Numbered from the stretch's first letter, positions 33,838 to 46,722 are shown. The stretch: DNA of 64,000 bases from Diphasiastrum complanatum (GCA_029204225.1 CM055103.1:55559592-55623591); one strand, 5' to 3'. The notes: a model not told the origin generated them from the sequence alone. Numbers and translations are program-made.

Positions 33838-34552
33838 TGGGACGTAGATTGACATCCTCATGGTTTCCATTCACAAGGGAACGAATGAGTGAAAAGATAA
33901 TTTCAATGTCTACATTTGGCAGCTTATAGATATATGCAAATCTCAGCTTAACTATTTTGTTAGCTTCACAACTACTAATTGACTCCAATTTAACGGCTTT
34001 GAGAGGCCTAGACAATAATGTACCATCAATTATTATGATAAATCTATTCATTTGGGCCAACAAAGCTATACAACACCAATCGATAAATATCAATTGTATT
34101 TGTGTGACATTCATATTGAATTCAAGAAGAGAAAATCACTTGCTCCATATAAGAATGCTAAAATAGTACATTCAGTGTTTTGTACAATTGATGCAATAAT
34201 GATCATCAACCCAAACTACAGTCGATGATAATCAAGCACAACTCTAAAGGAATAATGAATTACCATTATGAAGGCAATTGTGAAATATTCATGACAAGGC
34301 AAATGGGATTAAAAATGATAGAAAGAAAGATTTTGATAACATACTGCTACATCACACTATTACAAAGTAAATTTGCTATCAATTTTTGAAAAAAGAATAC
34401 CTTTAATCTCAACTATCCATCCAATTGTTTGTTTCAATTCTCAAGCATATAACCCTCCAATGTCAACAGTCGTGAAAGTTTGAAGAGGCGTTCAAGCAAC
34501 TTCCACTGGAGCACGTGTGGGAAGAAAACCTGCAATATCACATGTCTGGCAC

Positions 34553-34554
<2 letters not shown>

Positions 34555-34627
<73 letters not shown>
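34555..34627. repeat. (CT)n microsatellite
   Basis: 73 bp of perfect CT dinucleotide. Confidence 0.96.
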
Positions 34628-34630
<3 letters not shown>

Positions 34631-34929
34631 TTAATTTTGCAAAAGAAACTTTTCAAAGAAACATGGTCATTTTGAAGAACAAATGACCATCTTTAAGCCT
34701 GTATTTGGCTTGAATTCTTGGATGGGAAGGAAACTATTAAGCTATTCATTTCTACTTTCCAAATCTTCTTCTTTCTTAAGGTGGATCAAGGCTTCAAACC
34801 TCGTTCTATTTTACATATAATAGATATAGCACCTTGTGTTAAACCCATTCTAAGGGATGAAAAACACTCTTAGGGATAGAATGTTGGGAAATTCCGATCA
34901 AGAGAGGTCAGAAGGCACACAAAGTCATC

Positions 34930-35400
34930 AATCTTTTGGTGAAGGATAGAATGTTCCTCACATTCAAAATGCCAAAGAAATTGCATGAGGCATGGCATAT
35001 TTTCATGTTTGTGTTTAAGATTGTTACCACAGCTAGAGTCCTATATTCAAAAAACCAACTTTGTGCTCTCAGAATGGATTTAAATGATTCAATCATTGAA
35101 CACATTATGAAGGTTAAGGACCTTCAAGATCAGCTTCTTCTTGTTGGTAAGAGTGCCACTCATAGGGATGTGGTGCCTATAGTTTTAAATAGCTTGTCAA
35201 ACACTTCCCAAGACTGTCATTTAACAAATTATGCAGTCTACTCTAAAAGGAAGAGATGAGAAGCAAAATTCTTCCATGAAGAGAAAATTGCGGAATGTGC
35301 CTTCTAGAAGGAAACAATTTTCCAAAGGCCAAAAGAAAGGCGAAGGAAAATTGAAAGACCATCACAAATTATGGAGCAACAAGTAAACAAATTTCAAGTC
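34930..35400 (+). pseudogene. copia gag relic, plus strand
   Basis: 34936-35259 reads LHEAWHIFMFVF, KNQLCALRMDLNDSIIEHIMKVKDLQDQLLLVG and VLNSLSNTSQDC, the UBN2 gag core of a copia family different from the ones above. A basic stretch (KRKLRNVPSRRKQFSKG) follows after a frameshift. Related to the scrap at 46.3 kb. Confidence 0.8.
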
Positions 35401-35545
35401 TCAGATGGACAAAATAAAAATTCTTCATCTACCCCAATGTTAGAAATCAGACTTAATCTATTGAAAGAACAATGGCATTCAAACAAGAGAAGCTTTGATT
35501 CAATGAATGACTTAAGATTGATTCTTCATCTTGGAAAATAACCAA

Positions 35546-37011
35546 TTATTCCTTGATGTCATATGCGATGAAACTCTTGAATCCAAGAACCAAACATCCT
35601 ATCAAACTTTGATTCTTGTGCCACAGAACATCCTCCTCATCATCTTCATTACCATCAACAAAATTGGAAAATTGAGAGTGAAAATCAAAAGGAGGTCTAG
35701 AGGCATTACCTCTTTCCCTACCTAATGCGTTTGAGGCCCTTAATAAAGAATTTAGCATCAAATAGTGATGGTGTTTGCATTGGGCCACACATATCTGAAT
35801 GTCTCTAAAAAATTTCTAGATACATGTTTTTGATTTGATTTAAAAGGACCTCTAGCTTGCTTTCCTATAATACTACCTTGGCAGGCTTGATGGTTGCAGT
35901 TGCTACTTCAATAATCAAGGTCAAGAACTAAAGAATGTTTAGACATATTAGCAATAGATGTATGATTCAAATGCCCAAGTATATAGTGCCAAATCAATTC
36001 TTTATTGATCAAGACTGAGCTATTTAAAGCATGGTCAGTCAGAGTAACAATGAGTAAGCCTATATAGATATCCTTGTCTTTTTTCAGGTGCAAGGACTCT
36101 ATTTGCCATATCAAGAATTTTATATGAGTCTGATCCAAACTCTACCCTATGATCTAAATCAGTGATTATGCTGACATACAACAAGTTTGTAGCAATTTGG
36201 GACATACAAAACTTTTGGAATGAGTTTGGATTCACCACTCTTCTTCAATCATGTGTGAGCTGTTGTCTCCAAGGTGAACAAATTTCTTTGTACTGTAGGC
36301 TAAATAGTCATGGAATCATTCTTGATGGCTTGTCATATGCTGTGTAGCTCCATAATTGCATGTTGATGGACATTATGTGGTTCACCATAAATGCATTCTG
36401 CTCATCTTCATCATTAGGGTTCATTGATGTTTGCGCTACTGCATTGGCTTGCTGGTCCAGTTGCTTCTTCTTCTTCTTGTTGAACTTTAGAATTCTACAA
36501 TCCCAGATCTCGTGATTCATTTTCTTGCAGTATATGTAGAACATCTTCTTCTTGTTTTGAGAAGGTTGTTGATTTTGATTCTGTGTGGGCTTTTGTGACT
36601 GCTTCTAATTTGTGTCTGCTTGCTTGACTGCCTTCTTCTGTTTTGCTACTTCTTCGAACCTCTCTTGGAGTATAGAGCATGAGAGTCTTCATTGGAGGAT
36701 GAGGATGCACCATGCCTTCGAATATCCTCCTGCAGCAGCATAGTTATATGCCATCACCCAGTTCTCATATGATGACGGTAGCAGCAGCATAGCGAAAGAT
36801 CTGAGTGGGTCAAAATGACCATCACCCAGTTCTCATTTGATGACGGTAGGCTAGATAATAAGTTCATTACAGCATCGGAGTCCTCAATAATCGAACCAAT
36901 CGCCGCCATTTGCTCTAGTAGAGTCTTGAATTGGTCAATGTGATTCTGGATTGAATCACCTTCTGACATTTTGGAAGAGAAGAACTTTCTCCTTAGTAAG
37001 GATCTATGCAA
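35546..37011 (-). pseudogene. copia gag-protease-preintegrase relic, minus strand
   Basis: Same family as the 21-25 kb element. Minus-strand order: gag (LRRKFFSSKMSEGDSIQNHIDQFKT region, 37011-36754), degenerate zinc knuckle (YIYCKKMNHEIWDC, first Cys lost, 36544-36500), then broken protease and the pre-integrase block (LIWHYILGHLNHTSIANM, about 35990). Further left only short scraps are readable. A partial duplication around 36730-36850 repeats CATCACCCAGTTCTCAT and GATGACGGTAGC. Integrase core and RT are absent. Confidence 0.8.
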
Positions 37012-37540
37012 TTGATTTCACAAACACACATGAATTCATTATTGTGCGGAAGCAAAAAGGAAAGATCTTGAAGCATTCAACATTCACATTCAATCTATAA
37101 ATCATCAATCTGCAAAGACAGACGTAATAGCAAGACAATGTCTCTTGGAAATAGCTTGATTTTGATTGCAAGAGAGTGTAAACGACATTCAATCTGTTGA
37201 CATGTATATTCATTTCGGCATCTATGTGCCTTATTTATATTTGTACAATTAAATTACAAGGCATAATTAAAAGAATGGATTAGTCCATAATGTCAATTGT
37301 GAGCCTCATGGTGGTTGCACGTCATTGTCTGCCAAAACTGCTCGTATAACCTTCGTTAGAGATTTCATACGTCGTTGCTCATAGGTCTTCGTTTCTGAGT
37401 TACGACTCACTTAAGAGTTACGAGTTACGAGCAACGATCGTTTTGACTCATAAGAGGAAGCCTTACGAGTTCCTTACGGGTTACTTACAGGCCTGACTTG
37501 CAAAAAATTGATGAAGTTAAAAGGCTTCAAATCATAAGGA
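37012..37540 (-). repeat. LTR-like segment upstream of the minus-strand copia relic
   Basis: Lies 5' of the gag scrap on the minus strand. A TATA-like TATAAATAAGG occurs at about 37222-37232 (minus). The right part is rich in TTACGAG words (37390-37490). No ends or primer site resolved; the gag start is deleted at the junction. Confidence 0.35.
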
Positions 37541-37599
37541 CTACATGAATGGAATTGGATTAGCTTGCAGCTTTACGGAGAAGGGGTATACCCAACATC

Positions 37600-38440
37600 A
37601 TCACCATCCCTTGACAATGTGGTACTTCACAACAATTTTGTTTTCCAAATTGAGAACCCATTTAAGTAGTAAAGGTTTTTGTATCATGTCCCAAGAGTGA
37701 TCTTAATTTTTTGCCTAGCACTATAATTGGACAACATCTTGCATCCATCTTTCTAAAACAAAACATAGTTACTAGCATCAACCATCTTGTTAACCAATGT
37801 GAGGCTTTTCACCAATCTTGGAATATGCATACAAGAACAATCAATATGTGAAGACTCCAAAAAATGGAAGACTATGCGAACATGACTCATGGGACACCAC
37901 CTTCTTCACCAACTAAGAAACTATCAAGGTGGTATTGGCCAACAATCAAGGACTAGAATAGTTTTGAAGAGGATGAGAGCAGTGACCAGCAAGGAGATCT
38001 AAAAGACAACAACATCATCAAGACAGACAAAAGACAAACGTTGTCTTTATGACTACTAGTCTGGATTCACTTTCCAGTGAAAGAGGAAGGATGGCAAGAT
38101 GTCATGCAAACAAACCATTATGCAAAAAGACACCATTATGCACGACACCATTATGCAAACAGACACTTGAGAACTCGTGGAATTGCTAGATAGAATAAAA
38201 CCTATTGGTTGCAATTGCGTCTAAAAGACCAAATTCCAACAAGATGAAACTATATACAAGCATAAGCCAAAATTGGTTTCCAAAGTGTTTACACAACAAG
38301 AAGAGGAGATACAAACCAACACTATATATGAGAGATATAGCTTACGTAGAAAGTGTCAATGCATAGATATAGCTCAAGTACTACACCACCAACAATCAAA
38401 CTACAAACATCTTCACTAAGGCACTTCGTAAGGACTAGTA
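37600..38440 (+). pseudogene. copia relic: RT N-terminus joined to RNase H end
   Basis: At 38200-38310 the text reads PIGCNCV, KTKFQQDETIYKHKPKLVSKVFTQQEE, matching the opening block of copia RT. Barely 60 bp later, at 38381-38437, TTNNQTTNIFTKALRKD matches the end of RNase H. Everything between, including YVDD, is deleted. Upstream only scraps remain. Confidence 0.7.
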
Positions 38441-38493
38441 ATAAAACTTTAGGTAGTTGTTTGTTGCAACTTGAATACAACAAATGGTAAGAG

Positions 38494-38851
38494 GGGTGCT
38501 AAATAAACTTATTAAATGTATTTTGTAGTTTTGTGATAGACGCAATTGAATGTATATGCATTGTAATCCCAACTTTCTAATTATAGCAAGTAGTACAAGT
38601 GGGTCCAGGAGGCTTGGAACTCAAGTTAGCGGTTGAAACTTCATATTCCATGCATGTAATTTGTGGAGCTAGGCTCGTTAACTAAGAGCCTCCAAGCCTA
38701 GTTTGTGATTCTCAACACACTTTTTGGAGTCTAGCATTTGAGTCAAGGAATGTAGCAAGGATCCTATGAATTACTTGTTCTCCATCACTTCTAGTTAGCT
38801 CTCTCCTACTTTTATGGTTTTTGTGTCTTCTATAGGTGCTAAGAAACTCAC
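38494..38851 (+). repeat. probable 3' LTR of that copia relic
   Basis: A purine tract TAAGAGGGG precedes TGCTAAATAAAC; AAACTCACA near 38850 is a plausible end. A diverged similar stretch (TCTCCAT...TTTCATGGTTG) occurs at about 45570. No partner LTR in the window. Confidence 0.4.
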
Positions 38852-39126
38852 AGCTAGGCCTACAATCTTGTTAATGCTTCCTTCCACCTTTAGACCATTT
38901 TCTTATGATGCATGTATAGTGTATTAAACATGGATGGATTTTCTAAAACATGATTTGTACGTGTCTGTATGAGATGATTTGTCTACTATTCTGTAGGAAG
39001 CTCGCACGAACACACACAAACATAAACGAGCGCACATGCACACACATGCACAAGAAATATTAAGGGCACTTTCAAGACATGAATTGAGCACTTGCTATAG
39101 GACATTGTTATCATTGATGCCTAGCA

Positions 39127-39176
39127 AGTGATCCGGAATGCCTTCCTTGGGAGTGATCCGGAATGCCTTCCTTGGG
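39127..39176. repeat. 25-bp perfect tandem duplication
   Basis: AGTGATCCGGAATGCCTTCC plus TTGGG, twice without a gap. Confidence 0.95.
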
Positions 39177-40410
39177 ATTTAACATAACAAAAGTGCAAAG
39201 TATTATAAAAAAAAGATTGTCTAGATCGCAAAAACTTCTAATCCATTTGAATGGTGAGACAAACTTTCCTTACTAGGGTTAAAGATCAATAAAGTGACAG
39301 AGGATTCCTTATTTTCAATTTTACTAAGGTGTCTTGCCCAAAAATGAAATTCGTCTATTCCTTTGAATAGACTTTCTGGCATACAAACTATAGTACAAGT
39401 TAAAAGGAGTTTCATACTTTATGCACACTTAAATCCTAAACCCTAAATCCCCTTAGAATGAGCTTACTATAAGAGCTCAACTGAATCAATATGCCAAGTA
39501 TCATATTTGCTTCCTATCTAGAAGCTAAAGAGCATGTCTCAGCTTTATGAAGACCCAATTTAATTGCACAATTCTGATTTGGGAGGATAATGCCTTCATA
39601 AGTTCTAAGGAATACCTCAACAAACCACCCCACATGCTCATACTAAAGACGAGTGTTCTTCATGTGTCTCATTGGTTTCCAACCAAACACAAGTACACCA
39701 ACAGCTTGAACTAATTGTTGTGCAATACCAACTTGGCATTTAGGAGTTAATGTAATTGACAAAATTACCTTATTGTCTCAACCAAACTGCAAAACACAGG
39801 CCTTATCAGCAAAGAAGTTGCATTTTGAGACCTGCAAAAAACTACAAAGCCTATGAAAATGCATCTTTTAACACCCACACAGCTGGGATGAATGAAGGAT
39901 GAACAATTAAATGGCGATGATCAAGATAAGATGACCAGCATATAATGAGATTTTTGACATTTGTTTTGATCTTAATTGGTGGTTTTCTTTTGGTTTCAAT
40001 TGCAATTAATTAGATGGAATAGCATCTTCAACATTCCTGGTAATTGATGTTTGTTTAGGCTTTTGGCCTTTGGTGAGTTCCACAACTTAAAACTATCAAT
40101 GTCACAAAGGCTAAGAGAACCACGAAAAAGTAGATCATCAATATCATCAAAGCCAGTTCATTGTATGATAGTATACATATCCTTTGGAGATCTAGTTCAA
40201 CATCCATTTACTTACACACAAGCAACAAGAGGATCTTCCTATCAATTTGACATCCATTAAAAAAGGTATGTTTGCCTATTTCTTAAAGGCAGGATTTCCC
40301 TGTCTCTAAACCTCAAAAACAAATCTGGATGTCAAAGGTATGATTCTTCAGATTTCTTGTGATGTTTTCAAAGTAGAAAACGTAACAGCCAAAAGTTTTG
40401 GCATCCTTAC

Positions 40411-40547
40411 CTCCCATTCTTCCTCAATGCGCATCAGCAAATGAAATGTCCTTTCAGTTCCATCCATATTGTCAATAACTGCAAGCCATATTTGTGATGC
40501 CAAATCTTGTGCTGCACTCCCAGATTTTCCACATGCCAAAAATTGAT
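40411..40547 (-). CDS. F-box gene exon 3
   Basis: Acceptor GTAAACAG|AT at 40548/40547, donor GGGAG|GTAAGG at 40411/40410. Reads DQFLACGKSGSAAQDL to EEEWE. Ends in phase 0. Confidence 0.83.
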
Positions 40548-43500
40548 CTGTTTACGTGGTTTATCACAGCAAGAAAACTTGTAAGATCTGAAAGTAAAAA
40601 ATTTGATAGTAAAGACGGCCCATTTATATGCATATACGGCATTATAAATATTTACCAAGATGAAAAGAACATCGCTACTACATTTTTGCAGTGGTACAGA
40701 TAGAAGCTTTCTAGCTTACAGTCATACTTAAGTAGCCATAGGACTCTTGAAGATATACAGGCGTCTACCACAATTTGCAGTTTCAAAGAAGAACATGACA
40801 GTTATACGATTAAAAGTATGCCTACAATGCTTTAAGAGTCACATCTAGGACATTCCAAAAAGGCATCCTCAGGAAAACCCATTCTGTTAGTGGATGATGA
40901 CATCTCCCACAGCAATCGTACTCCTTTCTAAGACTGCTTTCTTCATGTTAAACCCACCCACTTTAAATGCACTGCTTATCAGCTCAAAAAAAGAACGATG
41001 CTCTGGAGCACAAATTAGAGTTACTGTGATTACGAGCATAACGCAAAGCAACTTCTTTCACTGACAAACAGTGAGTGTGTGTGTGTGTGTGTATGTGTTT
41101 CATAGATTCATGTTCTGGACATTTCATTCTGTGTATGGCACCTGAATAAAATATTAAAAATTCCATTACATTAGACATCTAGTAACATTTCCCAGCATCT
41201 ACTATGGCCATATAGTTCATTCCACGTGTTATTTATAATTATGGGGTTTAGGGTTTTGACTTTTATATCCGATCCTTTTCGATACTGTAACAATCGAGCA
41301 ACAGATATTCAACCATGATGCTTCCCGTTCACCACCCAATCATAGATGAATGATGGCTATTCATCAGTAAACAACCACAAGGCATACTAATTTACGCACT
41401 TGCACATCTACATGCATACCCTCTATTGTGTCCCTAAAAGACATATTCGGGGTGGCCTTTTGTTTGAGTCAACAGTAATACTAGTAAGGACGCGACCTTA
41501 GCTCACCTACTTTCAAAGGTATGCACTTTTAATGTTGATGGCTCAAGGCTATGTAAGCATATCAAGCCTTCTTGGAGAACCACTTCCAAGAGGATTGAGA
41601 GCTATGGGGTAGGTCTAGAGCTGATCTGGCTGTGCCTTGGGAGAATCTGCATTTGCATGCCATGATTTGGTTGATTCAAGCTAGGAATCGGTGGGGTTGA
41701 TGTGTGATTGATTTGAAATCTTTGATGCATGGATCTAAGAGCTAAAGCCTGAAGATATGTTGATTGGAGCAAGAACCATGCTTGCTAAAATATTTGCATG
41801 CATGATCGAATCGTTTAATGGCTTTGGTATGCAAGCCCATAACTTGCTGAAGCAAAGAAATGGAAGTTGCTGGAATAATTACATGCAAAATATTGTAGTT
41901 CAATTGATGATATGCTTGAATACTCCATTATTGGCTGACGCTGCATTTTGCTATTTTCATTTTGAGTATATTGATATTTGCATATCATCACAAAGCAATG
42001 AATGTGGATCAGCGGAAGTAGCTATTGATTGCAATCGTGAAAGTATTGAAATGTGAAGCTATTAAGCTTGTGGCCGTCTGTGATGTCGAGACTAGTCATG
42101 CTTAATAGATTGTGGAACTGAGGCATCAGCTATTGTGTTTGCCATGAAAAGGCCCGTCTTTACTCATAGCATTGTCTCAAAGCTTTCATAGTGAATCCTT
42201 TCAAGTCAAAAAGCCCAAACCAAAGAACTTATTTATTTCCTCAGGATGAGGCCTAGTGAGAATCTTATCTCCCGTTCTATTCGTGAAAGCATGCATAGAG
42301 ACGATATACTGTCATGAAGCTTAATTCTGCCAGGCTGAACCATCAGAAGATAACTCCACCTGAGGATCCCAGCAGCAACTGTGGCAACTGTATGCAGCAC
42401 TTTTGCCATTGTTATGGGTGAGTTTTGACAGCAGGCAGCTTCATTACGATTTGCATTTGGATAGTGTTCACCATGTCAAACATTTGGTAGGCAGCCCATG
42501 AGATCTTGCAGATAGAAGCAGCCATTATTTGCTACAAAGGACGACTTGTTGACAGCAAATGACCTCAAATGTCTGAGACTACATTGGCCTTTGGGGAAGA
42601 TACTGGCTGCTCTAACCAGCACAAGAGCAATTCTGATCACTTATGATCAGCATGAAGAAGCTAGGAACGAGCCATGCAATGAGAGCATGTTGTCTGCGTG
42701 CTACAGTTTGAGGCATAGACATCCTAGGAGGAAGCTTCTCAATGTTATGGAAAAGTACATGAGTGTAGTGGCTGTTGTGGGTAAGGATTAGGGTTTTTCA
42801 GACATGGGTCCCATAGAGAATTAGCCGACCAAAGAACTCGATCTCTCAAAAAGTTTTTCCCAGCGTAAACACACTAGTATTTCTCTCCTGCATCGGTTCC
42901 TGCAACATTCTTTTGATAACCTCAGTGATAATAGGGTTGCTGGTATGAAAGATAGTACTCACATATTAGAACCAAGGGAATAATGAACTAATATGGCAAA
43001 TTTTAAGTTGCAACTCAATACTCACCACCTATTATGAGCAACAGTGTCGCAAAACTAGTTGTTGCCTCATCAACTTTTCCTTTGGATCCAAGTCCACTTG
43101 TGCAATTGAAGACATAACCTATTATAATGTTCCTCTGCCCTTGTACTCAGTAGTGATAGGCAATTGATAGACTTTACCTCTTGAAATACCTTAGGTGGAC
43201 CTGCACAACAAGGAGAAACATTTTGTGGAAGTATTTTTTGGATTGGAATTGGGTGCCAAAAACCTTGTGTTGCAATATTTTTAGGAGATTGTTATGATCA
43301 TTAGTTTGTTGTTTGCCGTTACTAATGTGATGCTATCCAAATTTGATTGCCATTCTTTTGGTCTTTTGGTGTTCCATATCAAATAGGTGATTTGTAGTTG
43401 AAACGTAGACATTTTTCCAAACCCTCCTCCATTTTACTCCCGTAGTTATCCTCATCCCAAACCTCTTGATTTATCCCTTTCAACTTTCATAACCAATATG

Positions 43501-44851
43501 TCCTTGATTGCTTTAAAACATAGCACATACACTTCAACAAGAAAGCAATTTCAAATGTAGGCTTTCTATTGACTATTAGCATTCTACAACTTGGCACAAA
43601 ACAACCTAATACTAATGTGTGCTACCAATTGCGAGGCTCAATATTAAAGTTTTTGCAATTAGAATTTAGTGTCATCATTTTTCAAAGTGTGAGTACAAAA
43701 GAATTGCATAACCTAGTTGGTACGTAAGCTAGTAGCAAACGAATTGACTCCAAATCATCATTTCTCATAGGTCATACTCATACTACTGGCAAGACCACTC
43801 TTTTTCATGTAATATAGCATGTAAAGCCTGAAGTCAGTTGAAGCGTGACATAGTCTTGTTGACAAGTACACATCTCTTGTAAAAGTGCGTTATGTTCCTA
43901 AAAGTAGTAACAACTTCCATGAGATTAGCCAAAGTTGTCCTATATGGCTTGAAAACAAAAAAAGTTATTTTACATACCGATAATGGTTCCATGCAATAGA
44001 TTGTATGTCAAAGGAGTTGCAGACTCAAGTTGTTCCTTCAAAAAGAGATAGGCATGCCCAGCCACCTCATCTATATCTCCATTGTTCTCCCCAAGATTAA
44101 ACAGGCATTTGCTTAAGTGTAGAGCCGTGTAACGCCTAGAAAAATGCAACTACACTATGTTAATAACTCTCCGACCAAATGAGATTGACTCAATGTCAGG
44201 CCAAAAAATGCAATAGGTTATAGCCATTCCTAATATTAGACAAGTCATTAAGATCCAACAATACTAACATCCTCGAAAACCTTATAATGAATACAAAGTT
44301 CAACTTGCATAACAATAAAGCAACAAACATGAAAATGTGCACCATCGAATCATTCAGTAAGAGAGAGAAACAAGCACCAGATGGCACCACACAATGAAAT
44401 TGCAAATATTAAAAAGACAAACGACAATTCCAAACAGCAGTGTGTACTCCTAAATTTTGCAAAGAGAGTGGCCACCAAACGTGCATGTTTGCCTTGTAGA
44501 AAATTTGCTAATTGTCTTATAGCTGGAAACATAGAATTCTTAGATGAAATCAAAATCTAACCTTTTGCTTGAACCTCGTCCAATAGGGCCAGGCCAACGT
44601 TTTCCCCATTCTACTTTTGGCCATCTGTGTCTAAGAGCACTCTGCCATAGGGCATCACTTTTGAAAATAACAGCCCACCTTTTCCTAACAAGGGCAGCGG
44701 CAGACCAATCTAGATTAGGAACACGAACAAGAATCTCTATCAGAAGATGATCAGGTAGCTTTTCAAAAACATCCTCCACTTCATCACCAAAAGGAAGTTC
44801 CAACAATGATGAGCCACAATCCAAAACTTTGTGGTTGTCATACCCAGCCAT
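40411..44851 (-). CDS. F-box protein gene, three exons found, 3' end not found
   Basis: Join 44851-44562, 44135-43978, 40547-40411 on the minus strand: 290+158+137 = 585 nt, 195 codons, no internal stop. All junctions are GT-AG and the phases fit (2/1, 1/2, 0). Residues 29-75 hold an F-box (FEKLPDHLLIEILVRVP, DWSAAALVRKRWAVIFKSDALW), the Skp1-binding motif of SCF ubiquitin ligases. KRWPGP and exon 2 (GDIDEVAGHAYLFLKEQLE) and exon 3 (LACGKSGSAAQDLASQIWLAVID) form a conserved downstream region that I associate with one family of plant F-box proteins, without naming the locus. The substrate is unknown. Introns are 426 and 3430 bp. After codon 195 a donor GTAAGG points to another exon, which I could not find to the left. 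This is the only host gene supported in the window. It may be intact with a long third intron, or 3'-truncated. Confidence 0.85.
40548..43977 (-). other. intron 2 of the F-box gene
   Basis: 3430 bp. A (GT)n tract at 41070-41096. Two short plus-strand frames (41757-42056, 42546-42791) have no recognisable domain. No LTR or TIR recognised inside, so the length is not explained by a clear insertion. Confidence 0.7.
43978..44135 (-). CDS. F-box gene exon 2
   Basis: Acceptor TTTTTCTAG|G at 44136/44135, donor ATCG|GTATGT at 43978/43977. Reads RRYTALHLSK (first Arg completed from exon 1) then NGDIDEVAGHAYLF. Confidence 0.85.
44562..44851 (-). CDS. F-box gene exon 1
   Basis: ATG at 44851, F-box domain, donor AAAAG|GTTAGA at 44562/44561, phase 2. 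Reading on past the donor reaches a stop after six codons (DFDFI), so splicing is needed to continue. Confidence 0.85.
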
Positions 44852-45717
44852 CCAATGAATGTTTCTTGCAACTAGTTTCGAGCTATTTCACTGCATCCAT
44901 GAAAGGATAAAGTTAATAGGTAATGTATGCTTAGTACGATAACATGACAAAAAAGATACATTGCCACTCTTTACTATAGCCTAGTTGTATTCTATCTAAT
45001 TTTATTTCTCAATTGAAATTTTCTAGATTTCATATCAAAAGTGATTCCTTGTAAAGAGCAGCTCTAAATTTAAACAGCATTTCACTATAGCATGTGCCAT
45101 AGAGCACTTTCAGAAATTTTACCTATTACTATATCATAAGACATCGAACTTCTCTCAATGTAAAGACATCAACGCTAGTCGATCTTCGATCATTAGCATA
45201 GTGCTCTTATCTGCTCTGCAAAACATGCACATTGAATAAAATTATTAGCAACACACTTGTCCTACTTAACATTTTTTTAAGCATTATGCATTTCCTTACC
45301 ACCATGTACAAATATGATGGGGCAAATTATTTGCAAATACATTGTGAAACCGTACTTTTTTGTAGCTAAGGAAGTGTACTTGGGCCCAAGTCACCAAAAG
45401 TAGCTCAAGCTTATGGTGGCACCTCATACTTTCCCATGCATGTCTTTGAGGATTTTTCCACTTAAGAGGGTTAGGTGACTCCATGCTACTTTCTCTCTCT
45501 ACAATTCAAGTTTCAAAATTTCACAATATTGGTGTGAGGAGCTTATCTAATTCATGTGTTTATGATGTTTCTCCATGCTTTCATAGCTAGTTTCTCTTAC
45601 TTTCATGGTTGTATTCAATAGTTATGAAAAGAGCCAATTGGACTTATTAGGCTTTTGGTTAAAAGATCTTGTACTTCTTTAGAACATTGTTATGGTGCAC
45701 ATATTCACTCTATAAGC
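44852..45717. other. upstream of the F-box gene, no clear feature
   Basis: A minus-strand GGATGCAG|TGAAATAG at about 44893 could be the acceptor of a 5'-UTR intron. 45300-45620 weakly resembles the LTR at 38.5-38.85 kb. Confidence 0.35.
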
Positions 45718-45833
45718 TGCTTTGTTGGAAATGTTTCTTGGTTTCCAAGGGGAGGCTCGAACCTGAGACCAAAGGAACTTTGGATGTCAAGCTAACCAAT
45801 TGAGCCAACCCCATTGGTGCTTTGTTGGAAATG
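45718..45833 (-). mobile_element. tRNA-derived retroposon with 16-bp direct repeats
   Basis: TGCTTTGTTGGAAATG occurs at 45718-45733 and again at 45818-45833. Between them, 84 bp reads on the minus strand as a tRNA-like body: A-box-like TGGCTCAATTGG, B-box GGTTCGAGCC about 45 nt later, ending AAACCAAGAAA. A tRNA-type Pol III promoter, a short A-rich tail and a perfect 16-bp target duplication are what LINE-mobilised SINEs or retroposed tRNAs leave. On the minus strand the tail-side repeat contains ATTTCCAACA, the same ten bases that end the TRIM LTRs at 50.9 kb, so a link to that family is possible. Confidence 0.7.
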
Positions 45834-46259
45834 GAACTACCAAGAACAAAATCTACTTTATAATCTTATCACCTTCTTAGTGGTACCTTAGTAGGTAGGT
45901 CATCTAACAACAATGTGGATAATGAAACAAAAATCAGACTAGATATAATGCTTTGCTCCATAGCTTTTGCAATGAGCATGTGGCCAATCATAGAGATTCT
46001 ATCATCCGTTGGATCGGCTTGACCACCTTATTGCCTTTGTGATCCCAAGAGAGGTCATGATTAACAAAATTTAAGCAAGTGTTTACCTACACAGGCAAGG
46101 GCATCCCAAGAATTGCATCTATATCTTGTGATGGTGCCACCATAAAATCCACATGTCCATGGTAATATTTCAATTGCACCCAACTTTCCCAACCACAAGG
46201 TATATGAAAGCATCAGCATTTACATATGCACCTTAAGCTTCTATCATGGAATTGACTAT

Positions 46260-46690
46260 CTGTAGAAGCGACACAATATGAGTTTGTGGGAAGGACTACA
46301 TCAAAGGAGGACAAAAAGCACATATGGTGATCAATCTCTCTATTAGAGACAACATCATTCCACACATTTGTAATGCTAGCAGGCCAAATGAGGCTTGGGA
46401 GATTCTCAAGTTAATGTTTGAGCATGTGGATTTGCCTAGGTTCTATACTACATGGCAGATTCTATAATCTCAAAATGGATGTCGGTGGCTATATCAACGA
46501 GCACATTACCAAGGTCCAAGACCTTATGGACCAGCTTGCAATTGTTGGTGAGACAATCAACAACAGGTGTGTCATTTCTATTGTCTTTAATAGTTTGTCT
46601 CATGCTTTTCAAGATTATCTGATGTCATTCTCAACTAATAGGTTGAAAAGTTCCTATTATAAGATAGACCAAATTTTGAGTTAAAACATT
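46260..46690 (+). pseudogene. copia gag relic
   Basis: Reads NLSIRDNIIPHICNA..NEAWEILKLMFEH, then after a frameshift LHGRFYNLKMDVGGYINEHI and KVQDLMDQLAIVGETI, VFNSLSHAFQDYLMSFS. This is UBN2 gag of the family seen at 34.9 kb. Confidence 0.82.
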
Positions 46691-46722
46691 ATTTCAGCAT
46701 ATTTTTTGCAGTCTCCAAACAT

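Noticed and set aside
39221-39415. Missing last exon of the F-box gene
   Set aside because: The minus-strand frame does not resemble the expected C-terminal region and has no acceptor in the right phase.
41757-42791. Two plus-strand frames inside the F-box intron
   Set aside because: Short, no recognisable domain, and opposite to the gene.
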